Source: CAYLNH01 sp964384625 (GTDB lineage Bacteria > Verrucomicrobiota > Lentisphaeria > JABSQK01). Taken from it: DNA of 64,000 nt. How positions within the stretch are numbered: the first letter of the stretch is position 1; the number at the start of each line of letters is the position of its first letter. This document shows positions 7,187 to 16,513 of the stretch, piece by piece. The notes under the pieces were generated by a model, which was not told the DNA's origin, made no database searches, and saw only the letters and a list, made by a program, of their open reading frames with translations. The position numbers and the translations under genes are program-made. Location of the stretch: positions 1 to 64,000 of the forward strand of contig CAYLNH010000008.1 of assembly GCA_964384625.1 (NCBI GenBank), in the 5' to 3' direction.

Positions 7187-9205
7187 ATGGTCGATAAACA
7201 GAGCAAATTCTTCCAGCATATGCGCGCGGTGCATATGGATTTTCATATGCCGGAGTTCCCGTTGAACGCGATCAAGAACTTCAATGCGAAGGCGTTCGTC
7301 GACCATCTTGAACGCGGCAAGGTCAACATGGTGGCGCTCTTTTCGAAGTGTCATTTCGGCAACAGCTTCTTCAACACGCGCACGGGGCACAAACATTCCG
7401 GCCTGGAGCCGGATTTTCTGATGGAGGCCGCCGCCGAGTGCCGCAAACGCGGGATCTTCACCTACGCCTACTACTCCCTTTGCACTGATGTTCACGCCTA
7501 CCGGGAGCACGAAAACTGGCGCTACATCAAACGCGACGGCACGCCCACCGGCATTTACGGCGCCTGGGCCCGCCTCTGTCTGAACACACCGTATAAGGAG
7601 GAGCTGGTCATCCCGCAGCTTGAGGAGGTCATCCGGGACTACCCCGTCGATGCGCTCTGGCTGGACATCCCCGTAGCCGCAGCAAATGACGGCTGCTTCT
7701 GCGACAGCTGCCGGAAGAAGTACCGGGCGCTGTACAACCGGGACATCGACGAGATCTCCGTTCAGGACGGCATCACCTGGAACTACGACGCCTGCACCAA
7801 GCTGATTCGCGAGCTGCGCCATCTGATCAAGAAACACGACGCCGACAAGTTGATCTGTTCCAATCGCTCCGGCCATCTGGAAGCGCCGATGACCTTTACC
7901 GAAGCCAACGACATTCTCTGCTGGGAGAGCCAGCCGCGGAACAATTATCTGTCGCACAGCTTCACCGCGCGTCATGTCCGCACGCTGAACCGCCCGTGCC
8001 AGGTGATGTCGGTCCGCTTCTATCAGGGCTGGGGCGATCTGACGCTGAAGCCGGCCGCCCAGATGACCACCGAGTTCGCCGCGATGATCGGCAACGGCGT
8101 CGCCGCCACCAGCGGTGACCAGGTCAACGTCGACGGCACGCTGCAGCCGGCCGTCTACGAGATGTTCAACGAATCCTTCGGCTTTGTCGAGCCGCGCGAG
8201 GACCTCCTGCGGCAAGCGCATTCGGTGAAGGACACCGCCCTGCTGGCGCCGGTGCCGGATCGCACCAGGGTCGCCATGCGGGCGCTGGAAGATCCGGTTC
8301 GCGGCGCCCACAAGATGCTCGTGGAAGGCCATGTCCAGCATGACATTCTCAGCGCGCTGGAGACCGCCGCCTACGGCGACTACCGAACCATCGTTCTGCC
8401 GGAGCCGGGCGATTACGCCCCGGACCAGATCGACGCCCTGCGCGACTGGGTCAAAGCCGGCGGCACGCTGATTGCGGCGGGCACGTCGGTCATCCGCGAC
8501 GGCGAGTTTCTGCTGCCGGACGTGTTCGGTCTCGACTACATCGAACCCAGTGTCTTCAGTGTCAGCCATTTCAAGCCGCATGACGCGGTGCGCGGGGACA
8601 CGTACGACCTGGTGCTGCAGTGCCGGGCATTGACCCAGAAAGTGATCGCCGACGGCGCCGAGATCCTGGCCGACTACTATGAACCGCAGGGCGAGAGCAC
8701 AAACTTGCGGGCGTTCCGCCACAACACCTGCGCCCCGCCGGCCGACGACGTCTCACCTTATCCGTTTGCCACCGTGAATACCTTCGGCAAAGGCAGGGCC
8801 GTGTATATCTGCGGCTCGATCTTCCAGGCGTACTGGACCTACAACCATCACTGGCTGCGGCAGTTCTTTGCCGGGCTCTGCGACCATCTGCAGCCGCAGC
8901 CGCTGTACCGCGTGGATCTGCCGACCACCGTTGAGACCAACCTGATGCAGCTCGATAACGAAGACCTGCTGCTGAACCTGATCGACTACCAGGTCGGTCA
9001 TCAAGCGAGCAACTCGGCGATCCCGTCCATCGAGAACGTCCGGCCGTTCCACCAGGCGCCCTGCCGCGTCAAAGCCGACGACATCAAGGAGGTGATCCTG
9101 GAGCCGGCGGGCGACAGCATCCCCTTCGCCGCCAGGGACGGTTACGTCGAGTTCACGGTGCCGGAGTTCACCACGCTGGCAATGGTTCGGCTGGCGCGGC
9201 AGTAG
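7187..9205 (+). CDS. putative glycoside hydrolase (GHL6-like TIM barrel with trimerisation-like domain)
   Basis: A 672-residue cytoplasmic enzyme without signal peptide. The N-terminal 330 residues look like the hypothetical glycoside hydrolase 6 family related to GH29/GH42 barrels: VHMDFHMPEFP at the start, YAYYSLCTDVHAYREHENW, YPVDALWLDIP (a candidate acidic residue at the barrel end) and CFCDSCRKKY. Residues about 350-550 resemble a beta-galactosidase trimerisation (class I GATase-like) domain: YRTIVLPEPGDYAPDQIDAL and WVKAGGTLIAAG. The ATG at 7187 has AAGGAG 7 nt upstream and was preferred to the in-frame ATG at 7094. Substrate unknown; a fucosidase or galactosidase role would be a guess. 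Confidence 0.75.
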   Translation: MVDKQSKFFQHMRAVHMDFHMPEFPLNAIKNFNAKAFVDHLERGKVNMVALFSKCHFGNSFFNTRTGHKHSGLEPDFLMEAAAECRKRGIFTYAYYSLCTDVHAYREHENWRYIKRDGTPTGIYGAWARLCLNTPYKEELVIPQLEEVIRDYPVDALWLDIPVAAANDGCFCDSCRKKYRALYNRDIDEISVQDGITWNYDACTKLIRELRHLIKKHDADKLICSNRSGHLEAPMTFTEANDILCWESQPRNNYLSHSFTARHVRTLNRPCQVMSVRFYQGWGDLTLKPAAQMTTEFAAMIGNGVAATSGDQVNVDGTLQPAVYEMFNESFGFVEPREDLLRQAHSVKDTALLAPVPDRTRVAMRALEDPVRGAHKMLVEGHVQHDILSALETAAYGDYRTIVLPEPGDYAPDQIDALRDWVKAGGTLIAAGTSVIRDGEFLLPDVFGLDYIEPSVFSVSHFKPHDAVRGDTYDLVLQCRALTQKVIADGAEILADYYEPQGESTNLRAFRHNTCAPPADDVSPYPFATVNTFGKGRAVYICGSIFQAYWTYNHHWLRQFFAGLCDHLQPQPLYRVDLPTTVETNLMQLDNEDLLLNLIDYQVGHQASNSAIPSIENVRPFHQAPCRVKADDIKEVILEPAGDSIPFAARDGYVEFTVPEFTTLAMVRLARQ

Positions 9206-9282
9206 AAAACGGCGGTGCCCGCCGTTCCGGGAGGACTGCCGAGGTGTTTTCGCGGCACGTCGAACAGCAACCGGCACAGGGA

Positions 9283-11310
9283 CTACTTGTTGAGAGCCGG
9301 CGCCTTGATCGTAGTGCCGGCGGGTTCAAGGTCGTTGTCCGGTTGGGTCAGGCGCAGCGAGAACCACCAGTCGCGGCTGCCGTTGCGGCAGCGCACAATA
9401 AGAATATTGATCCCGCGCTCCAGCGTGATCGGCTGTTTCACCGCGTCTTCTCTGGTGTGGCCCTTCTTATCGAAGACCTTTTCGTTGTTGAGCCAGACGA
9501 CCAGATCATCATCGTAGCCCAGGACCAGGCGCGCTTTGGTTTCCTTCCGGGCGGTGATTGTGGTGACGGCATAGGCGTGAACATTGTCCTTGGGACCGCT
9601 CAAGTTCCGGCGCAACTCACACTTGCCGCTCTGGAATGATGGAAACAGCCGCTGCCAGTGAACCCTGCGTTTGCCGTCTTTGCTCTTGATCTTCAGGGCC
9701 AGGTTGGGCAGGCCGCGGCGTTCTTTCGGCTGCACGTACGGCCAGGTTTTGTCGGGCGGGAACTTCAACGGACCGAGGAAAACGAAGTCCCGAAGCTGCT
9801 TGGCCGTTTGCGGCGCTTTCGGCGTTGCGTCATCGTCGTCATCGTCGTCATCGTCATCACCGTTTCGGTTTGCATTCAGGTCGACAAGATTCTCGTTGGC
9901 CGCGGTCTTGAGGCGTTCAATCTCTTTCTCGACCGCCGCCTTCTCACCGTCCGTCTTGGCGTCTCTGGCCAGCAGCATCTGCAGCCGTTCCACCGCGAAG
10001 TCGGTCTTCTCCGGGTTCTTTTTGTGGAATTTGAGGATCGCTTCGATTTTCTTCTGCAGGACCGGGTTGATGCGGCTGCCGGGCGTGTCCGGCGGCCGCC
10101 GAGCATTCTGCCGATTCCGGGTAACGCGGCGGTCGATGCGGCGCTCCAGGTTGACCGGCGCGGGATCCTTGACCGGGTCTTCCTGCATCATCGCAAAGAC
10201 GAGGCCGAGGATGATCAGGCCCAACATCAACACGGCAACAAACGCCATCACAATCAGCATGACCGGACTCTTTGACTGGTGCGCGGCCTGCTCGATCTGC
10301 ATGCTGTGCATGTGCAACTGGGTCTTGAGCGCAATCTCAGTCTCCGTCCCCGGCGCATGACTGCGCAGGAGGTCCTTCATCTCGTCCACCAGCTCGCGCC
10401 AGGACTGGTAGCGTTCCTCAGGATCCTTGTCCATCATGCCGAAAACGAGGTCGGCGGTTTCAGCAGAGACCTCGGAATTCAGCTTGCGCGGGTCCGGCAC
10501 GCCGGAGTTGAGGTGGTGGTGCAGAACCGTACGCGTGTCCGGGCCTTCATACGGTTTGCGGCCGGTGAGCATGAAATACAAGGTCGCGCCCAAAGCGTAA
10601 ATGTCCGAACGCGCATCCAACTGCGGCCAGCCCTGAGCCTGTTCCGGGCTCATATAGTCGGCAACGCAACCGGCTTTGTTCAGATGGTCCAGGGTCAACA
10701 TCGACCCGGCCAGGACCCGCTTGAAATTGCCCAGCTCGAGAATGTACGGCTCGCCTTCGTCGTCAACGACAATGTTGCCGGGCTTGAGAGAACCGTGCAC
10801 CAGACCGCGCTCCTCATTGACCATGCGCAGGCAGCGGGCGGTCTTCATGGCGATTTTCAACGCATCGCGTTCCGGCATCGGGCCCTCGGCGTCGACCAGT
10901 GCCTGAATCGACGTCCCGGGCTGGAAGGGCATCACGTAGATGTGCTGCCCGGCCATCATGCCGGTTTCGACTACCGGCAGCAGGTTCGGATGGCTCAGGT
11001 CCCCCGCCCGTGACAGCGCCGCCAGAAACGCATTCGTCGCCTGCGGCTCGACCGTAACCGCCGGCGTTAAGGCCTTGAGATAAAGCTTCTGATTGTTCGA
11101 CAGCCGTTTGGCAAGGAACATCTCGCCGATATCACCCGTGCCCAGGCTCCGCTGGATCCACAGATCGCCCTCAACCAGACCGGCGGTGATATTCGTGATC
11201 GGGACCCTGAACTGCTCTTTGCACTCCGGGCAGACCATGTCCTGGCCCACCAGTTGCGGATCGGCCTCGACCCGAACCCCGCAGACTTGACATTGAACCA
11301 GATAGCTCAT
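9283..11310 (-). CDS. membrane-anchored zinc-ribbon protein kinase-like protein, predicted pseudokinase
   Basis: 675 residues. Two CxxC pairs (residues 7-10 and 27-30) make an N-terminal zinc ribbon. A Hanks-type kinase fold follows (about 45-315) with a glycine loop GTGDIG (57-62), Lys79 in LYLKAL, SPEQAQG and SDIYALG. However, the catalytic loop reads HGSLKPGN (172-179), so the HRD aspartate is Ser174. The DFG position reads ELG (192-194), and the helix-C glutamate appears to be Ala. A membrane segment spans about 350-374. The outer part has a poly-Asp run (ten GAY codons near 9833-9862) and ends in a beta-rich NPCBM/PA14-like module. Family knowledge says these losses usually abolish phosphotransfer, so it may be a phosphate-independent sensor. 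Confidence 0.85.
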   Translation of the reverse strand: MSYLVQCQVCGVRVEADPQLVGQDMVCPECKEQFRVPITNITAGLVEGDLWIQRSLGTGDIGEMFLAKRLSNNQKLYLKALTPAVTVEPQATNAFLAALSRAGDLSHPNLLPVVETGMMAGQHIYVMPFQPGTSIQALVDAEGPMPERDALKIAMKTARCLRMVNEERGLVHGSLKPGNIVVDDEGEPYILELGNFKRVLAGSMLTLDHLNKAGCVADYMSPEQAQGWPQLDARSDIYALGATLYFMLTGRKPYEGPDTRTVLHHHLNSGVPDPRKLNSEVSAETADLVFGMMDKDPEERYQSWRELVDEMKDLLRSHAPGTETEIALKTQLHMHSMQIEQAAHQSKSPVMLIVMAFVAVLMLGLIILGLVFAMMQEDPVKDPAPVNLERRIDRRVTRNRQNARRPPDTPGSRINPVLQKKIEAILKFHKKNPEKTDFAVERLQMLLARDAKTDGEKAAVEKEIERLKTAANENLVDLNANRNGDDDDDDDDDDATPKAPQTAKQLRDFVFLGPLKFPPDKTWPYVQPKERRGLPNLALKIKSKDGKRRVHWQRLFPSFQSGKCELRRNLSGPKDNVHAYAVTTITARKETKARLVLGYDDDLVVWLNNEKVFDKKGHTREDAVKQPITLERGINILIVRCRNGSRDWWFSLRLTQPDNDLEPAGTTIKAPALNK

Positions 11311-11763
11311 GTGTGTGACTGTTTCCCGAGCCCTGTGCCGAACCCGTTCCTGTTCTTCCCCTTTCCGGGATTCGGCATCCCGGCCGGCACAACGCCGGTC
11401 GGCGGGCCTCCTGTTTCATAGATAATGTATTGTCCAATCAGGTGGTTACAAGCCTTGCCAACCACTGCCCAGCCGCGAAGAATCGGGATTCGCAGGCAGT
11501 GGATCGTGGATGGCGAACGGTGGGCGGGCGGTATCGCCGGAAGTATCCCCCACTCTGCCGGGCGAGCACCGGCCCGGCTCCCGTTTCGTATTGGGCTTGT
11601 GGTGTGCCCGGCTGAACTGAAGGGGATATGGATTCTCCCAAACTGAGCTTGGCGGCGCTTCCCGGAAAGCAGAACCCCGATCCCGCATCCTGTTCGCGGC
11701 ATGTGAAGCCAGGGCATCGGCCCATGAATCCGAGGCGTGAATCCGAATTTCCGGGACGACACA
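11311..11763. other. intergenic region with a dispersed repeat copy
   Basis: No gene was accepted here. Positions 11602-11687 hold one copy of a dispersed repeat also found at 28814-28865 and 34963-35046 (shared blocks GAACTGAAGGGG, CTGAGCTTGG and GAGCAGGAAC-like). Confidence 0.6.
11602..11687. repeat. dispersed intergenic repeat, copy 1 (family A)
   Basis: Aligns by eye with the copy at 34963-35046: GTGCCCGGCTGAACTGAAGG against GTGCCGGTTGAACTGAAGG, then ATGGATTCTCCCAAACTGAG against ATAGATACTCCCCAAGCTGAG. Both then have the CTTGG and AAAGCAGAACC / AGAGCAGGAACC blocks. It lies outside genes. Confidence 0.75.
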
Positions 11764-12768
11764 CTAGCCCAGCCCGAAACGCTGCGCCACCTCCTGACAG
11801 GTTTCCAGTCGCCGCGCCTCGAACAGCTGGGCCAGCGCGAAGTTTTCCGCGGCGATGTTCACCTCCTCCAGCGCCGACACCGGGTTGAGTCCGCCCGGCA
11901 CAATCAGGCCGGTGCGCCCCTCGGATACGGGGAACCCCAACAACGGCTGGTTCGGCTTGCCCAAGACCAGAATCCGCCCCAGACCCAAGCGCTCCAGATC
12001 GGCAAAGACAGCCTGCACGCGGTCCAGCACCAGGGTCGGCACCTCGCGGAAGCTCGCGCCGATTCGCCCCCGCCCCGTCTGCGGGATCGATGAAACATGC
12101 GTCAAACCGCCCTTGATAAAGATCTCCAGCGGATCCAGCGAGGTGCCGTCGTAGTAAATCACGTCCGTAAACCGGATCGGCTCGCCGTCAAGATACTCCA
12201 AGACACCGCCGAATTTCGATGTCGTCGGGACGCCCCGCGCCAGCAGGGCGCCGTTGGCCGTGACACTGCAGACCGTGCCGATCGCAACCTGGCCGGCCGG
12301 CACGCGGAACTCCCCGACCTGCGTGCCCGGCTCCAGAACGCACAACCGCAGGCCCATACCGAGACCGGCACGGAATACCGGCAGCATTGCCGCCAGCGCC
12401 GGCCGGATCAGACTCGCGTGGATTAACGAAAGGTTGAGAACAATGCGGCCGCTGCCTGCGGTGGTATCCAACGTCATGCGGCACGCCAGCTCGTCCACCT
12501 TGGCGGCGGTCAGGCCCACGCGTTTCAGGACCAGAGCATCGTTGATCTCAGCTTCGCCGGCGGCCGTAATGCGGCGGCCGCCCCGGCGGCCGCGCCGGGC
12601 CGGCGCCACCAGGCCCTGGCGCTCCATCTCTTCCAGATAGAGACGCACCGAGCGCGGGCTCAGATCAAAACCGTAGGCCCCGATCCCCTCCGCCACCAGC
12701 TTGCTGCTGACTGCGCCGTCCGCCTCCCGCAGCACCCGCAGGATGGCGACTTTCTGTGCCTGATTCAT
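11764..12768 (-). CDS. nrpR: NrpR-type nitrogen regulator (winged helix plus NrpR/DUF128 domain)
   Basis: 334 residues. The first about 70 form a winged helix (QKVAILRVLREADGAVSSKL, then SPRSVRLYLEEMERQGLV) with a basic wing (ARRGRRGGRR). The remainder is one NrpR/DUF128 effector domain: GTVCSVTANGALLARGVPT, SKFGGVLEY, IYYDGTSLDPLEIFIKGGLT, IGASFREVP and GLNPVSALEE. In methanogens NrpR represses nitrogen-assimilation genes and is released by 2-oxoglutarate; those proteins often carry two effector domains, this one carries one. It is divergently transcribed from gdhA, which fits a direct role in ammonium assimilation. Regulation of gdhA is an inference from that arrangement. Confidence 0.88.
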   Translation of the reverse strand: MNQAQKVAILRVLREADGAVSSKLVAEGIGAYGFDLSPRSVRLYLEEMERQGLVAPARRGRRGGRRITAAGEAEINDALVLKRVGLTAAKVDELACRMTLDTTAGSGRIVLNLSLIHASLIRPALAAMLPVFRAGLGMGLRLCVLEPGTQVGEFRVPAGQVAIGTVCSVTANGALLARGVPTTSKFGGVLEYLDGEPIRFTDVIYYDGTSLDPLEIFIKGGLTHVSSIPQTGRGRIGASFREVPTLVLDRVQAVFADLERLGLGRILVLGKPNQPLLGFPVSEGRTGLIVPGGLNPVSALEEVNIAAENFALAQLFEARRLETCQEVAQRFGLG

Positions 12769-12837
12769 CGTCCGTCCGCTCCAAACCGTAGCTGACCCGC
12801 GACGACCCTGGCGCCAACCGCGGAATTTTCAAGAAAT

Positions 12838-12859
12838 AAATTGGAAATCCTGCCAATTT
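12838..12859. promoter_or_regulatory. inverted repeat AAATTGG-N8-CCAATTT, candidate NrpR operator
   Basis: Exact 7-bp arms at 12838-12844 and 12853-12859 lie 70-90 bp upstream of the nrpR start and on the far side of the gdhA promoter. The spacing and sequence differ from the archaeal NrpR operators (GGAA-N6-TTCC type), so the assignment is tentative. Confidence 0.4.
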
Positions 12860-12860
12860 G

Positions 12861-12886
12861 CGCCCCTGCCTCGGGGCGGGATGTTT
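12861..12886 (+). terminator. hairpin followed by T-run, terminator- or attenuator-like
   Basis: CGCCCC (12861-12866) pairs with GGGGCG (12873-12878), followed by GGATG and TTTTTT. It lies between nrpR and gdhA in an orientation that would stop rightward transcripts. No rightward gene ends here, so it may block readthrough antisense to nrpR. Confidence 0.4.
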
Positions 12887-12887
12887 T

Positions 12888-12916
12888 TTGACAATTTTGT
12901 AATAATATGCCATAGC
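12888..12916 (+). promoter_or_regulatory. candidate promoter of gdhA
   Basis: A consensus -35 TTGACA (12888-12893) is followed after 17 bp by CATAGC (12911-12916), a weak -10. The inverted repeat AGTTTT-GAGGTT-AAAACT (12923-12940) lies just downstream, where a repressor would block transcription. Confidence 0.45.
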
Positions 12917-12922
12917 CTGGAT

Positions 12923-12940
12923 AGTTTTGAGGTTAAAACT
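12923..12940. promoter_or_regulatory. inverted repeat AGTTTT-N6-AAAACT downstream of gdhA promoter
   Basis: Exact 6-bp arms around GAGGTT at the position expected for transcription start or early leader. Operator candidate for NrpR or another regulator. Confidence 0.35.
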
Positions 12941-12969
12941 GCCAGATTAAAGCGGATTTTCGCGCTTGA

Positions 12970-14424
<1,455 letters not shown>

Positions 14425-14472
14425 GTTCTCAGCGGTTCCAGCGGGGCCTGTCCCCGCTCCGTGTTAGACAGA

Positions 14473-14515
14473 GGCCGGAGCATATGAGTACGGCATATGC
14501 TCCGGCCGTTTTGTC
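14473..14515 (+). terminator. intrinsic terminator of gdhA
   Basis: A perfect 14-bp stem (14473-14486 with 14494-14507) encloses a 7-nt loop and is followed by GTTTTGTCTT. It lies 48 bp after the gdhA stop. Confidence 0.85.
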
Positions 14516-14876
14516 TTCCAGTCGGGCCGCTGTCGCCGGTCGTGAGGCGGCCCTTGCATTCGTCGCTGTCCTGCGGCGAGACGCCGCCGGGCAGACGGCG
14601 GGCAGACGCAGTTGTCTCCCGAGGACTGCGGCCCCGGGGAACATGGGCGGCCCCGGTTCAGGCTCCTCCCTGCCCGCCGCGGCGGGGGGGATGGCTGTCG
14701 AATCGCAATGCGTCAGTCACGGGGAGCGGCTCCCGCGGGCTGCTTTCCCGACACCAGCGGGTCAGGCCTCTGCCGTTGGCGGCATGCCGGCAGACGCGAC
14801 ACCCCGTCAACGGGCGCATTACGTCGAGTCAGGCGGCGGCCTTGATTTCGTTTTGCCGCGACGCTATCCTTGGGGG
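14516..14876. other. intergenic region, no gene seen
   Basis: A GC-rich gap with no supported gene. Near its right end (about 14781-14826) it holds CACCCCGTCAA followed by CGCATTACGT. The same two blocks occur in the same order at 48118-48141, which marks a dispersed repeat. Confidence 0.5.
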
Positions 14877-14891
14877 AAGGAGGCCTTGCCT

Positions 14892-15416
14892 GTGGCAACG
14901 TTGTTCGTGTTCGACTGGTCGTTGAAGTGGATCCTGGTCATCTCCGGGCTGCTCTTGCTGGCATTCTGGCTGGCCTGGCTTTCGCGGACACCGGAAAAGC
15001 GCGTTACCTATCCCTATGAACAGGTGTTGGCGCTGCTGACCGTAGGCGAACTGGACTTCTTCCATGCCTTGCGCGAAGCGGTGCAGCACGAGTTCTTCAT
15101 CGCCTGCAAACCGCGACTGGCCGACGTCATCACCGTCGAAGAGGGGGCGGCGGAGTGGCGGGCGGCCTTCAACCGCATTCAGTCGAAGCATGTTGATTTC
15201 CTGCTCTGCCGGCCGGACAGCCTGGCTCCGGTTCTGGTGATCGAACTGGACGACCCGAGCCACAACCGTCCGGACCGGATCGAGCGCGATGAGTTCGTGA
15301 ACTGCGCTCTGGCGGCCGCCAACCTGCCGATCCTGCATGTGCCGATCGCCGAGAGCTGCGACCCCGACCAGCTCCAGACGAAGATTCGGGAGGCGCTGCA
15401 GGCGGGGACAACCTGA
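14892..15416 (+). CDS. membrane-anchored DUF2726 (restriction-endonuclease-like fold) protein
   Basis: A GTG start at 14892, with AAGGAGG 8 nt upstream, gives 174 residues. One N-terminal membrane segment (WILVISGLLLLAFWLAWL, about residues 12-29) is followed by a cytoplasmic DUF2726 domain. That domain has YPYEQVLALLTVGELDFFHA, then VDFLLCRPDSLAPVLVIELD and DPSHNRPDR, and ends in LPILHVP. DUF2726 proteins share the PD-(D/E)xK nuclease-like core and often join a topoisomerase-type zinc finger. Here the core is instead tied to the membrane. The D-x(n)-ELD pattern is kept, so nuclease activity is possible but unproven. Confidence 0.8.
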   Translation: MATLFVFDWSLKWILVISGLLLLAFWLAWLSRTPEKRVTYPYEQVLALLTVGELDFFHALREAVQHEFFIACKPRLADVITVEEGAAEWRAAFNRIQSKHVDFLLCRPDSLAPVLVIELDDPSHNRPDRIERDEFVNCALAAANLPILHVPIAESCDPDQLQTKIREALQAGTT

Positions 15417-15489
15417 ATTCAACTAAAAGGTCCGCCGCAGTCAACCGCTGCCGGAGACCGGCAGCCGGGCCGGATCATGGTTTTCTGGA

Positions 15490-16383
15490 ATGTACACGCC
15501 GATCAAACAATTCATCACCTGGGCCGCGGTTGAACGCGGGTTGGCCAAAAACAGCCTGACCGCCTACGAAACCGACCTCAAACAGCTGGCGGCGTTTCTG
15601 ACGGAGGCCGGCAGGACCTCCTGGACCCAGGTCTCGCGCGATGATCTGCACGATTTCCTTGATCACGCCCTGGATATGCAACAGGAATCGACCACCATCG
15701 CCCGCAAGATGGTGACGCTGAAGATCTTTTTCCGCTGGCTGTTTCAGGAACGCCTGCTGCAGCAGGACGTGACCGAGGTGATGGACAGCCCGCGAACCCG
15801 CCGCAGTCTGCCGCACTACCTGACGGAAAAGGAAGTCGGCGCCCTGCTGGAGCTCTACCGCAAGTCCAAGGACCTCCTGGACCGCCGAAACCATCTGATT
15901 GTGGAAATCCTCTACGCCAGCGGTCTGCGCGTCAGCGAACTGGTGACGCTGACGGTGGAACAGATCCAGTTCGATCAGAACGTCTTTCGCGTCACGGGGA
16001 AAGGCAGCAAGACCCGGCTGGTGCCGTTCGGCACACCGGCGCACGAACAACTGAAGTACTACCTGGAAGAAGTCCGGCCGCAACTGGCGTCGGACACACA
16101 GGCGTACGCCGAGCTGCTGTTGTCGAAAAACGGCCGGCCGTTAACCCGGGCCCGGATCTGGCAGGTCCTGAAGCAGATGGCCCTGGCGGCGGGCATCGGC
16201 AAGGAACTCCACCCGCACATGCTGCGGCATTCTTTCGCCAGCCATCTGTTGAGTCACGGCGCCGACCTCCGCACCATTCAGGAGATGCTCGGCCATGCGG
16301 ACATCTCCACGACGCAGATCTACACCCACATCGACGAAGATCGGCTGGTCGATATCCATCGCCAATTCCACCCCAGGGGATGA
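15490..16383 (+). CDS. xerD: tyrosine recombinase XerD/XerC
   Basis: 297 residues, the usual length of chromosomal Xer recombinases that resolve chromosome dimers at dif. An N-terminal SAM-like core-binding domain (1-105) precedes the catalytic domain. Catalytic residues are all visible: Arg in ASGLRVSEL, Lys in TGKGSKTRLVPFG, His243 and Arg246 in HPHMLRHSF, His269 in MLGHADIS and Tyr278 in TTQIYTHI. It stands alone and shows no integrase-like extra domain or flanking att repeats. That favours a housekeeping Xer over a mobile-element integrase. XerC versus XerD cannot be settled here. Confidence 0.92.
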   Translation: MYTPIKQFITWAAVERGLAKNSLTAYETDLKQLAAFLTEAGRTSWTQVSRDDLHDFLDHALDMQQESTTIARKMVTLKIFFRWLFQERLLQQDVTEVMDSPRTRRSLPHYLTEKEVGALLELYRKSKDLLDRRNHLIVEILYASGLRVSELVTLTVEQIQFDQNVFRVTGKGSKTRLVPFGTPAHEQLKYYLEEVRPQLASDTQAYAELLLSKNGRPLTRARIWQVLKQMALAAGIGKELHPHMLRHSFASHLLSHGADLRTIQEMLGHADISTTQIYTHIDEDRLVDIHRQFHPRG

Positions 16384-16513
16384 GAACGCCGAGCCCGACG
16401 ATTCCCTGAGTGGGTTGGGAGCCGACGCCGGCGGTTTTGCCTGCAGGGCAGCCGCGGGCGCCGACTGCACGCGACGTTCTTGACAGCCGGACCCGGGAGC
16501 CGGCGGCGACAAC

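Noticed and set aside
7052..8722. Upstream extension of the AraC frame (822-codon frame)
   Set aside because: Antisense to the glycoside hydrolase; AraC homology begins only near 7051.
9833..9862. GAT/GAC trinucleotide run
   Set aside because: Lies in frame in the pseudokinase gene as a poly-Asp linker, not a separate repeat element.
15490..16383. xerD as a phage or island integrase
   Set aside because: Typical chromosomal Xer length, no adjacent tRNA, att repeats or phage genes.
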